64,000 nt of DNA. Source: Acanthococcus lagerstroemiae (lineage: Eukaryota; Arthropoda; Insecta; Hemiptera; Eriococcidae). Where the stretch lies: contig CM063110.1 of NCBI GenBank assembly GCA_031841125.1, forward strand, positions 19,215,626 to 19,279,625, read 5' to 3'. The notes under the pieces were generated by a model, which ran no database searches, was not told the origin of the DNA, and was given only the letters and a program-made list of their open reading frames with translations. This document shows positions 54,191 to 64,000 of this stretch, piece by piece (the first letter of the stretch is position 1; every line of letters starts with the position of its first letter). Both the position numbers and the translations under genes were made by a program.

Positions 54191-55189
54191 CGCAGCCTCA
54201 ACTTCAATTCTGCATCTTTTAAATTTCATTTCGCGCATTTACCGTGATACTGCCAGCATATAAAAATTTCTCATCTCAAGGGAGGGATTCATCCCCCTGA
54301 TCCCCTCCCCCCTTGGCTAGGCCACTAGAGTGACGCTGACTCTGTATCCTAACAATGTTAACTTCATTTTCCTGACTCCTCTAACAATGCTACTCCAAAC
54401 CCCTGCCAATTTTGATATGCTCTTTTTTAGACTATTTTCTTTTGAAAATGACATTTTCGCCTAAAATTAATGTTTTTAGAGACTTTGTGGGACTTTTTCG
54501 GGTAGAAATCCTATTTTTGAGACTCTTTTACCAATTTTTAATTTTTTGAGAAAAAAATTTTATTTTTAATTTATTGAGAGGAAAATGTTTGAAAATCCAT
54601 TTCATTTGAAACAAAAAAAACGTAACAACCTTATTATTTATTGCAATAAAGTATTTAAATTCAAAATAGTTACGTTGTACCTAGTTTGAGAGGAATAGAA
54701 GTATAAAAATTAGGTTCAGTTTTCCAAGACCTTTAATTTGATACCCATGAAGATATAGTGTGATAGGGACTTTTTGAGACTATTTTAATTTTTTTTTAAC
54801 TATTTCATTTTTATAGGGACTTTTTGTGGACTATTTCGATCTTGTTGGTGACTTTTAATGCGGCTTTTTTTTTAGTTTTTATGCGAAAAAATCCGGGCCC
54901 TGCTCATTAGTTTTCTCAGGACTCATTTCGGAACCTTTTATGGTCGTTTTAGGATATGGTGACTTTCTTAATGTATGACTTATGAAAATTCTTCGGTTTT
55001 TTTACTCAGACTTCTAAGATTTGTTCAGAAATCTACCTTCATTGAAAGTCATTAGTGACAAGAGGCTATATGCCCTCCTACAAACATTTTTTTGAACACT
55101 TTTCTTTGATACCTCTAAAAAAATGATGTCTCCTCATCACTTATGTAAAAATGCTTTCATCCCCCTTCGAAATAATATTGGCCTAGTTA
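54191..55189. other. Non-coding, AT-rich
   Basis: No gene. GGGAGGGATTCATCCCCCTG and GGCTAGGCCACTAG near 54280-54328 and CCTAGTTACGCCATTG near 55180 look like single ends of hAT-like MITEs whose partners I could not find. Confidence 0.3.
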
Positions 55190-55690
55190 CGCCATTGATT
55201 GTTTTTTACAACTACAACTCATTCAAGCTCTTTTAAAAACTCATGCAGGTTGTTTTAACTTGTAGTTATCGTTATGAATTCGGACTCTGTCTTGTGTTCT
55301 GAGCGTCTGCAGGAGAAGGGTTAGATGAAAGTATTACCCTCTTTGAATTTACGGTTAACCCCTCCCCTCCATCTCCCTAAAATATTTTATTTTCCAAATT
55401 CGCGAGCAAAGTTAAGCAAAAAAATTTTTTTCCTATCTGCTGAAATTTGGAGGTAGACATTTGTTATCTCGTCCTAAATTATTTCTTCCTGTGGAAAAGT
55501 AGTCACAATATGATGCTGGACTGCGATAAAACTCACTCGGATTCTTTCAATCCTCTTGGGATTCTTGAAACTCGTTCAAAAACATTTAGGTTCTGTGAGG
55601 ATACGTTTAGACTCATACCGACTTTGTCAAGACTCGCTGAAGTTTATTCAGATTATGTTGAAACTCATCAGACTTGTTAAGATCATAAAC
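55190..55690 (+). repeat. Decamer array, two blocks
   Basis: Block one 55205-55300 (CAACTCATTCAAGCTCTTTT, AAAAACTCATGCAGG). Block two 55520-55685 (AAAACTCACTCGGATTC, GAAACTCGTTCAAAAAC, AGACTCATACCGACTTTGTC, AAGACTCGCTGAAGTTTATT, GAAACTCATCAGACTTGTTA). Between them lies a GGGGAGGGGTT-type word and AT-rich DNA. A 77-residue open frame over block two (55447-55680) arises from the repetition. Confidence 0.6.
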
Positions 55691-57139
55691 GCAAATAGTT
55701 CTTCAAGAGTGGGAGAAAGGAAGTAAAATGTTTTCACTTATGAATTTGTATAGGGGATAACTCGGCCTTTTCCGTCCTTTTATATGATTTTCTCGGCTGG
55801 GTTTTAGTGCATTTGGGAGGCTAAACCCCCTCTAAGCTCTCCCCATTTGCGCTTTTGGTTAAGACCTTTCTGATTTCGTTTTCAGACTCACTGGGATATT
55901 CGGACTCGGTATTTATTCAGACTTTTTATGGAGCGAGAATGTATCGAAGTGATTTTATGTGAGGGAAAGGGGAGGGGTAAAAAAAACTTGATTTCGCATA
56001 TTGACAATGTAAATTTTACCAATTGACAAAAGTTCTTAAAATCGATCAAAAAAAAAGTCAATATGCTATTAGATGATCTGTTGATCCCATTTTGCTGACT
56101 GAAAGTCGATTTTACTGGATTTTCCAGCGGATGACGTATGGAAGGAAGCCCCCGCCCCTAACAAGTACGTCTTTAATGCAGATTTCCGTTTAAAAAAATT
56201 GTTCAAACTCTTCTGGGAATTATTTCGACATCAGCCCTCGGAAGAATAATTTACATTCAAAATTATAACTTATTCAGATCAGTAGTACGGGGGAGGGCAC
56301 CATTTGGGACATTCCCTCCGAGTCGATGGTTTGCCGCTCATAGATTGGTTCAAAATTTGGTACTTTTAAAATAGGGTAGCCACTTTTCTGTAAAAACTGG
56401 AATTCAGGGGGAAAATCAGGGAATTTTTCAGACCGGGAAAAGTTATGGAATAATTATCAAAAAATGAATTCTTAATAAAATTGCGTGGTTTAGAAGTATC
56501 ATGGTGGTTGGTACTTATGTATAGGTCTATATAAGATTTTTGTTAACTGCCTACTATTGGTAAAAAATTACGGTACTAGAAATTGAAAAAACAAATTGAG
56601 TAATAACACTCATTAACGAACTTCCAAGCAGTAGGCTTACTCGTTAGGAATCAGGAAAAAGTTAGGGAAGAAAAGCGGTCACCCTGTAAAATATTTTACT
56701 CCCAGTAGCTAAACTTATTCTAGCCAATATTTTTGGAATAGCTATTGAAAAGTCTTGCGAGGGGGAGGGGTAGTTTGACGTAGGATTCTCTGTAAAAAGT
56801 AATCCACAGCTCTGCTTTAAAACTTCCAAAAAATTGAGCTTGGTCGAAAAAAAACGTTTGACTACAAAAACCGTTCTCATTAGTACACGCGGAGTACTCA
56901 TCTTGAATTTTGAGGGTAAGTCAGTTCAAAGGTCAATGGCCTCTGTTGAATTTGGGGTATAAAGTACCCGTTTCTTAACTTCAACATTGTATACCATGAA
57001 AACCGAATAAAAGCATGGAAATGATTTGTATATTCGAATTTCGAAAACGTGAAATCCATTTATGAAATTGTTTTCGTTCAAACACCGCCATTCTGAATGG
57101 TCCGCTGAGAGGGCAGGTCTAAAATATGACAGATAATAC
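55691..57139. other. Non-coding
   Basis: No gene. A 79-residue minus-strand frame at 56662-56901 has no motif. Several isolated GGGGGAGGGG words look like MITE wreckage. Confidence 0.3.
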
Positions 57140-57850
57140 TATCAAGTACATCGAAAATGAGGCTTTTGAAGCTGCTAAATTCTTTTTGATATTATTTTAA
57201 CTGTAACCTTTTCTAGTAAGGGTTGTGAGGGGGTAAGGACAAGAAAACTTTAAAATTATTCAACATTGCTTTTATCAACAGTAAGGTTTTTGAGGTTGCT
57301 GAACTCATTTTTGTGGTTATTTTGACTTTATATCAGTGTTACCATCTTTCACCAAATTTCGTTATAGATCTCACGAGTTTTTGATAAACCTGGCACATAA
57401 AGACGTTTAAACTCCGATGTATAATTGATTCCTACGACACAACCAAGTCTCAAGAATTTTTATGAAAGAGATCATGTCGTATTAATAGGGGTGTACAGGG
57501 GACCGGAACGGGTAAATATAGAAACTATTCCGTGTATAGGTTAAGGTATGTCGATAATGAGGTTTTTGTATAGTTACTAATTTCATTTTTTTAAAGTTAT
57601 TTCTCCTGTCCCAATTCCCGTGGACTATTATTGAGTGGCAAGGAAGGGGTGGGATTCAGGGGCAATTGTAGATTTTCTTACGGAGTAATTCTATGTTAAA
57701 CATGACCTCATCCTCCTCCTCGACGGAAGTTCTTAAAATTTTTCGATTTCAAAGAAATTTTGGCTTGCGGGTTCTTAGACCAAAAGGAAGAAGTTTAGCT
57801 ATACTTTAAGCAAAGTATATCAAAAATGGCGAAACCCTACCCACTTGTCT
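57140..57850 (+). repeat. Degenerate repeat with AATGAGGTTTTTGAAGTTGC word
   Basis: ATCGAAAATGAGGCTTTTGA at 57150, CAGTAAGGTTTTTGAGGTTG at 57280 and GTCGATAATGAGGTTTTTGT at 57550, each followed by CTAAWTTCATTTTT and a GTTATTTT word; a fourth weak copy near 57826 (ATCAAAAATGGCG). Spacing is irregular (~130 and ~270 bases). Confidence 0.5.
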
Positions 57851-57919
57851 CTCCAGCACACAGGCCAGGACCTTTTTTAAATTTGTAATTTTGCCTCACG
57901 TTGCCCCCGCTGAAAAAGT

Positions 57920-58045
57920 GGTTACAACGAGTCTGGTCTCATTGAGAAACGGTCAGACTACTTTGGGACATGGAAAGTCTTTCTCAGTCTATATACTCCA
58001 CTAAGACTCCTTCAGCTTCACTAAGACTGAACCTCCCCCTCTAAA
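57920..58045 (+). repeat. Short decamer-like array
   Basis: ACGAGTCTGGTCTCATTGAG, GGTCAGACTACTTTGGGAC, ACTCCACTAAGACTCCTTC and CACTAAGACTGAACC suggest a worn decamer array of mixed orientation. Confidence 0.4.
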
Positions 58046-61029
58046 TTTTCGGAGACTCTTATTTACCAACCGGCACTCATGGTTATATGAAGGCTTGAGC
58101 CACTGGCCACTGACCTAACACACAGATAGCTGTATCGTCGAGAGGGAAAAGCAAAAAAATGTAAAATGCACGCCCATTCATGCTGGAAAACCGGATTCGC
58201 TTTTCAACTTCGCAGTGGCCGAGGCGACCTAACTGGATGATTTCATTGTATCAACTCGACCTATTTTTCCACTGCCAATGACGAAGTAGACAAAACGCAT
58301 TACCGCAGGCCCTATATCGGTAAACTATACCGCACATAACTCGCCAACAACTATGGACCGTGATTATAGCCACATTGTTTCATTGTGCTATTAGTAACAC
58401 TACAGCATCAGTAACTTCAATTATACGGCGTTCGTGGGTCTAAGCTTTCTGAAATTTGGCGTAGCTGAAACGTGTAACGTTCTAAACTTTATCTCAAGTT
58501 CTCCCCCCCCCCCCCCCGACATACGTTCGTTAATTCGGTGATTGTCATTAGGCAGCGCGGTTGAAGGCGCTGCACTAGAATAGAAAACCCTTGTACAGGG
58601 GTAGGTCTGCATTAAGACAAGTTACTGAAGCTGTACAATCTCTGACCCACAAAGTTGTGTAACCGTTTAGAACGCAAGTTTGGAAGTTCATTATTTCGTT
58701 ACGTACCATCAACGAAGGAGGGCGGACTGAGAGCGTGTTGTTCCTTAATTTTATTACACAAAACGTCATCTTTGTGTGGTTGGAGACGCAGGTCAATTTT
58801 CTTTTAACCAACTTACGTCATGTAAAATTACTGGATAAAATGAGTTCACTCAGCCCGGCCATTCTCGAGGTACTTACTCTCCAGCGACATGTTGGAGGGG
58901 GAGGGGGAATAAGAGGCCCCCCGCCAACGATTTGATTTCATGTCTGAATACGAGAGAGAGACATAACGACGTCTGAAGTATTTGTGAAAGGAAGTCAAAA
59001 TAACTTGTAACACAATGTAAGTGATTCTTATCAGAGTCTAAATGAGTTCTTACTGAATTTGAGTCAGTTTCGATAGTTTCGGCTCAGTATAAGGAGTCTC
59101 TTCTCAGTCATTACAAGTGTTGGTTGATGAGTCAGTATATAGTGGTGGCGATCCTGCGAGGTAGAGCAGGCAAGAATTCCATTAGCCTCAGGGCGAAATA
59201 CTTAGCACAATTTCGTTAACACTACTCGTGTACGGGGGTGCAAGCTTCGGCCACTACAATAACGCGATTACATAAAATCTGCAGAACACAACTGGACATG
59301 AAACGTGGTATAACGAGAACCAGGGACAAAACTTGACTTTCAGTTGGGGGGGGGAGTACTTTTTCTTGGAGAAAATAGGTTAAAGTTGGAGATTTGCCAC
59401 AAATTGCCCCTTCCCCAAGAAAAGTAGTCATGCTGCAGGCTTGGTGGTAGGAAATTTCATCAGGGGTTGGGTCCCTAAATTTTCAACTTAGCTGTACCTC
59501 TCAGTTGAAAGGCTTGCTTGCTCCGCTGACAGTGGCGTTAGATATGGTTTTTTTTTGGGCCCATTTTTTTCTATTTGTATTTCCAAAAAAGGACAGCGTG
59601 CGTGCGATGTAACAACACGGAGGCTGATACTATCATACGCAGGTATTTAACGAGCGCGTTATTTGTCTCACGTACTCGTCTGATCCTTCTTCCATGTCTC
59701 CCTGCTGGTTATGGTGTGGCACGACCTGTCGATATTGCTCCCTCGCAAATATATAATCTGTAGACGCCGTTTACTCGACGTATTATTACGCTCTTCCAGA
59801 TGGTATACGATATGAGATATTTAAACGTGTCTGCTATACAATTTACCATCGCGGTGCTATCAACGTATTCTAGTTCTATCATCGGTTCGCCATTTTTATT
59901 AAAAAATATTTCCGCAAGTATTCGCATGCTCAAGACGTTTCGGAAAACTGGAAGGAAGCAGAAATTACATATGGGTCGTGCCATTTTATTTCGGCCAGCC
60001 TCACTCCCTGCGATTTTGACCAAATTGGCTGGGGAAGGCTCTTAGTGTACTCCAATATACTTGTGGAACTGTTTGGTAAAATATTCACGCAGTCTCGAGT
60101 TATCAATGTTTTTCCAAAATAGCTATTTCCAAAAAATGCAATTAGGGTAACTATTCAAAATCATCCTTTACGATTTAAAATTGTAAATTCAATTTTGGAA
60201 ACATTTCTAGTTCGGAAGTTATTATTTCCAAAATACCTACGTCTAGATGTGGTTAAATTTTCAACAGATTATAGCTGAAAGGCGTTTTGTCAGCTTTCTG
60301 TCAAAATTCGACAAGGATAATTTCTCAATTAATGGAGAAATAGAAATTCAAATATTTTTGTAAAATAGAAAAGATTGGTGAAATGCTAAAAATTGTTTCA
60401 GTCAATTTGAGTGATGGTTCGTCCCTCTCACAGCTCCAAAAGAAAAATTTACAAGATGACTAATGACCCAAAATTGGTATTTCTCACCTTATATCACCAT
60501 ATCCACCCAGTATATTTTACAGTGTGTCTACTAACAGTTGTGTTTCATACAATCTGATACACAGAAGGTTTTACCTACAAGAAATCCCATTTTAAGCCAA
60601 TATTTTGCTCTTAAGGGATAGATAACCTCCCTGGTGGAAAAAACTTTGAATGTATTGATCAGTACAGCAATTTAATTAACTCGCTAACGAATGTACGGTG
60701 GTCCGGCCAGATATCTTTTCAAGTTTCACGAACTTAAAATTGTACACTTTTGTCACTGTATCAATTTTTTTTCCCTAAGGTAGAAGTGTAATGTTATAAC
60801 TCTAGAATGAAAGTTTTTTTACTCGTGATATTTGGCAGAAGGTTTTGGAGACGGTCAGCACATCTTCAATGCGTTATATTCATCCTTTATATTTTAGTGA
60901 ATCTAAATGATAAGCTAATCACCGAAAGCGTTCTGCTAAATACATCCGCAACATAAATTCAAAAAGTAGTCTTATGCCAAAATAATGAATAAATAAAAAA
61001 TAAAAAAAAGTGGAAACTCACTAAAACTC
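58046..61029. other. Non-coding; C16 run at ~58503; weak decamer at 59030-59130
   Basis: Homopolymer C of about 16 lies at 58502-58518. 59030-59130 carries GAGTCTAAATGAGTTCTTAC, GAGTCAGTTTCG and GGAGTCTCTTCTCAGTC. 59590-60050 is the most GC-balanced, unique-looking part, with overlapping frames on both strands (59709-60023 minus, 59800-60045 plus) and no known motif. Confidence 0.35.
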
Positions 61030-62390
61030 TATTTGAATAAAGGACTTTAATGTTACCTTTCCCACCTCCCCTACATTGAAATTCTGGACCCACTGTCGGG
61101 CTATCTTTATTCATGTTCAGCCTTTCTAGTACTTTTCATATTGTAATTCATGTTTTAACAGTATTATTTCTCTTTCAAACAAAAATTTACCCCGCAAAGT
61201 TTTTAGAGTGTGTTGGCAAGGCCTCTGACTGTAATCTGTGAAAAATCTGACGATGTACAAATAGATATGTGTTTTGGAAATTACAGCTTCTAATTTGAAG
61301 TGTTTTCAATATTCGAAAAAAAGGTACCAACAGAATATGATTTTGATCATATCTTAACAATAAAACTGGGAGCACCTCTATAATTAGATTCTGTAGCGAG
61401 AAATAAGAAAATATTAATTGTGTCTTTTAAAAGCAACCATTTTTGAAAAATATTGAAAGCTCGAGACCAAAGGAAATGGTTTCCAGGTATATGTAGAGAT
61501 ACACTGAAGCCTTTCTCGTCATTTTAGTCAGAATCGAAGGGGTTACGGGCCAAGCGTTCCAATGAAATAAGATTACCGACATATATCTCCATTCGGGATA
61601 TTAGAAAAATGAACCACAAGCCCGTATTTATAGATAGACATTTAGGGTTCAAGCCTCTCAGCGTTTCAAATTCACTTCAATCAAAATATTTAAAAAAAAA
61701 AAAAGAAAGAAGAAAAAGAGAAAATTGGAATAATATAACTAAAATTTGTTCAAGATCTTATTTATTACTTGCCCGAAGGATTCATCCCATACTGAAATCC
61801 TGAACCCGCTTTTCTGGACTATCTTTACTCATTCTTAATCTTCCAGCACTTTTTACACAGTTATTTTAAAAGTATTATTTTTTCTTTTTCAGAAGAAAAA
61901 TTACCTTGCAGGAAGGGAACAAAATCTCTGACTGCAATATGTGAAAAAAATGTGGCTAAATCCAATTAGATATCAGTATTTTGGAAATCATAGCTTCCAA
62001 TTAAAAAATTTTTCAATTTTTAAACAAGAGTGTAGCTCCGTGGCTCGATAGTAATTAATTTAAAAAAAAAAAAATTCTAACTACAAAATATGATTTTGAA
62101 AATAGACCTCTACAAGACCGTGTGCAACTTCTTACTTAGAGTGCATTTCAAAAGCAGTCATTTTTTAAACATATTTAATGCCCGATTGCAAATGAATATT
62201 TTTGCCAAATGGTTCCACAGGCATACTACTGAAACCTTTCTTATTAGTTTAGTTGACATTGAAGTGGTTAAAGTTTTGAAGTACCATTTTTTGGCCACAT
62301 TGACATGGAATGACTGACATATAATCTTCGCTCTGAATATTAGAAAAATAAACAGCAAGGCCATAGTTATCGATAGTCATTAATTATTCC
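61030..62390 (+). repeat. Tandem duplication, ~720-bp unit, two copies
   Basis: Copy 1 about 61030-61700, copy 2 about 61756-62390. Shared landmarks in order: GACTATCTTTAYTCATKYT (61100/61817), CTCTGACTGTAATCTGTGAA (61223/61926), TATTTTGGAAATYAYAGCTTC, AAAATATGATTTTGA, AAAAGCARYCATTTTT, GAAACCTTTCTYRT, and TATTAGAAAAATGAAC (61598/62337). Offsets are 703-739. Differences are many, so the duplication is old. No coding content. Confidence 0.8.
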
Positions 62391-62559
62391 TTCTTTAGAC
62401 TTCGAAATTAACTTTTTTTTTTGCCTAGACCTATGTAAAAATGAAAAAATGAAAAATCATTCTCCAAGTCTTTGGAAAATTAGTTACAAGGCTCTTTAAG
62501 ATAATTTGACTATATCAATATTTGCAGATTCCTTCAAACTAAGTCACGAGTTAAAACTG

Positions 62560-63020
62560 AAGACATCTTTGACAATTTATCAAGAATTTTACAAGTCCTT
62601 ATCAATCATGCAAAGACTCTCCACATAATTGCGTTCAGACTTATTAACACTATGGTAACACTCGTTAAGACTGAATTCTTGAGACACACTGAGACTGTGT
62701 TGTATTGAAACAACTTAGGACTCCTTATGACTGTGCTAAGACTCTCGAAGATTGAACGAATTAAAACTCTCAAGAGGTCTTTAAGACTCGTAGAAACTTC
62801 TTAAAATCTGTGAGACTCGTTAAAACTCTTTCAGATTCTGTTAAGATTCATCACAAGTTATTAAGAATTCTATCAAAGTTATTGAAACGTTTTTAAACTA
62901 AGATAAGATTTTTTTTAATTGAGTGAAAATTATTTCAGACTAAGACTCGTTTTGAAGGACGTTCTTTCAAAACTGTTGAAGACCGTCAAAATTGTTAACG
63001 TTCCTTTCCTTAAGACTCAA
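62560..63020 (+). repeat. Decamer array (GACTCRTTAA orientation), best plus-strand copy
   Basis: The words AGACTCTCGAAGATTGAACG, TTAAGACTCGTAGAAACTTC, GTGAGACTCGTTAAAACTCT, TTCAGATTCTGTTAAGATTC and CTAAGACTCGTTTTGAAGG follow each other with 10-11-base units. Matches the reverse complement of the 33-kb array. Confidence 0.7.
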
Positions 63021-63299
63021 GACTGTAGCCATTGGGAAGGGGGAAAAGGCAGTCGTCCCCAATTATATTTCAGAGGTGGCAAATTGACAATTTCAGGTGC
63101 TCAGTTGCAACTAGAGCTTTTTTTTCTTTGCTCAAAAGTTGGAAAATTTTCAATTTTTTTCACATCAATATGGTCGATACAGTCTTTGGGAAAATGTCAA
63201 ATTCACTAAAAATTCAATGAATTTAATGGCCATTTGAGAGGAAATTACCGGAAATATCAAAATATTCCACCCCCGGACGTTACAATAAAAATCCGTCGG

Positions 63300-63420
63300 T
63301 GTTCAGAGCACTCTTGCATACAGTGTTGAGACTCGTTTAAATTCCTTAAGACCCCTGGAAACTGTATCAGTGATCACGAAGACTCACTCTAACTTTGTTA
63401 GGGCTCTATAAGATCGTATA
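63300..63420 (+). repeat. Short decamer array
   Basis: GTTGAGACTCGTTTAAATTC, CTTAAGACCCCTGG, CGAAGACTCACTCTAACTTT and TTAGGGCTCTATAAGATCG continue the decamer pattern after a gap with a different insert (63021-63300). Confidence 0.55.
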
Positions 63421-63589
63421 TTACCCTAATTTAATTGGGCGAACATTTTTTTTATATTTCTTTTTGACACTCAAACCCCTCCTCCTCAAGTGATTCTGCT
63501 ACAGCTTTGATGAACAATTATCGAAGGTAAAGAAGGGAGAAGAGTGAAAAAGTGTATACTATATAAGATGGCTGAGTGCAGGCTTGTCT

Positions 63590-63749
63590 CAGTGGCGTAG
63601 TTATTCGGAGAGGGGGGGGGTAACCTTCCAGAAATTTTTTATTTTTTTATGGATTAAACTAAGACAAATGAAGAAAAAGAAGAGCAAAACGATTTTTAAA
63701 GATTGAATCTGCTCCCACCTCCCAAGAAACTGGTATAACTACGACACTG
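63590..63749. mobile_element. hAT-like MITE, 160 bp, perfect 8-bp target duplication
   Basis: Starts CAGTGGCGTAGTTATTCGG and ends CCAGTGTCGTAGTTATA when complemented at the far side (GTATAACTACGACACTG). Flanks are GCTTGTCT at 63582-63589 and again at 63750-63757, identical. The perfect duplication suggests it is the youngest of the CAGTGGCG MITEs here. G10 run near 63612; no coding. Confidence 0.9.
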
Positions 63750-63757
63750 GCTTGTCT

Positions 63758-64000
63758 TATGACCAGTTTCTCAAACTTGAAGATTATTATAGCTTTAATG
63801 AAAGTAGAGAGGTCACTAGTTATTATATCTAGTAGAAAATTCAATAACAATATTTGTTTTCAAAATTCAGTTTAGAGTTTTTGTGTGCCGTAATAGTAAA
63901 AATGCTATTCAAAAACATCGAAACCGATGAATTCCCAGTAAGTTAAATACGTGCTCGTTTTGAATTCTACATGAGATTTTTCGCTCTCTGGATTACGCTG
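63758..64000. other. Non-coding end of window
   Basis: No gene or repeat recognised. The window ends without a feature boundary. Confidence 0.3.

Noticed and set aside
55447..55680. 77-residue plus-strand frame as a protein
   Set aside because: Its second half is translated decamer array.

Overview
This window looks like nuclear DNA from an animal, most likely an insect and perhaps a hemipteran. It is AT-rich and gene-poor. The longest open frames are mostly chance frames or pieces of transposons. The DNA transposon types (mariner, Tigger/pogo-like, hAT-like, a MULE whose transposase end resembles those abundant in aphid-like genomes), a tRNA-derived SINE and two LINE fragments fit an arthropod. 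The species assignment is inference. Nothing suggests a bacterium, plasmid or virus: there are no operons, no dense coding, and splice-type signals are visible.

Only one stretch reads like an exon of an ordinary host gene: 1314-1755 (+). It has a branch-point-like CTAAT, an acceptor AG at 1312-1313, an ATG at 1476, about 93 well-composed codons and a GTAAGT donor at 1756. The rest of its gene is not recognisable here, so much of the window may be one very long intron or an intergenic desert. A GC/CpG-rich island at 12640-13430 is the only other place that looks promoter-like.

Region by region. 0-7 kb: the exon, a 789-bp element with ~120-bp inverted ends, tandem satellites, and the 3' end of a LINE reverse transcriptase (minus strand) split by a hAT-like MITE. 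8-14 kb: a ~1.06-kb inverted-repeat element with a nested MITE, a GTTACCC-rich MITE, two SINE copies and the GC island. 14.3-17.9 kb: a Russian-doll composite whose outer and inner shells carry mariner-type inverted ends, with two further inverted-repeat elements inside. 19.1-20.1 kb: a 966-bp deleted MULE with an exact 8-bp target duplication. 23-25.5 kb: a repeated 15-bp motif, then a decayed intron-containing transposon gene with a 400-bp Tigger-like MITE inside it. 25-36 kb: MITEs, decamer and GATC-rich repeats, and a 222-bp foldback. 36.9-42.4 kb: a near-perfect 157-bp palindrome, ~290-bp and ~245-bp satellites, and a third SINE. 42.5-50.5 kb: satellites with MITE insertions. 52-64 kb: decamer arrays, a ~168-bp tandem repeat, a LINE endonuclease fragment, a ~720-bp duplication and a young hAT-like MITE with a perfect 8-bp target duplication.

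The most unusual pattern is a dispersed, degenerate minisatellite with a ~10-11-bp unit near GACTCRTTAA, found in at least seven blocks and in both orientations. I see no complete multi-gene system. Coordinates of repeats are by eye; identities were estimated by reading, not by alignment software.
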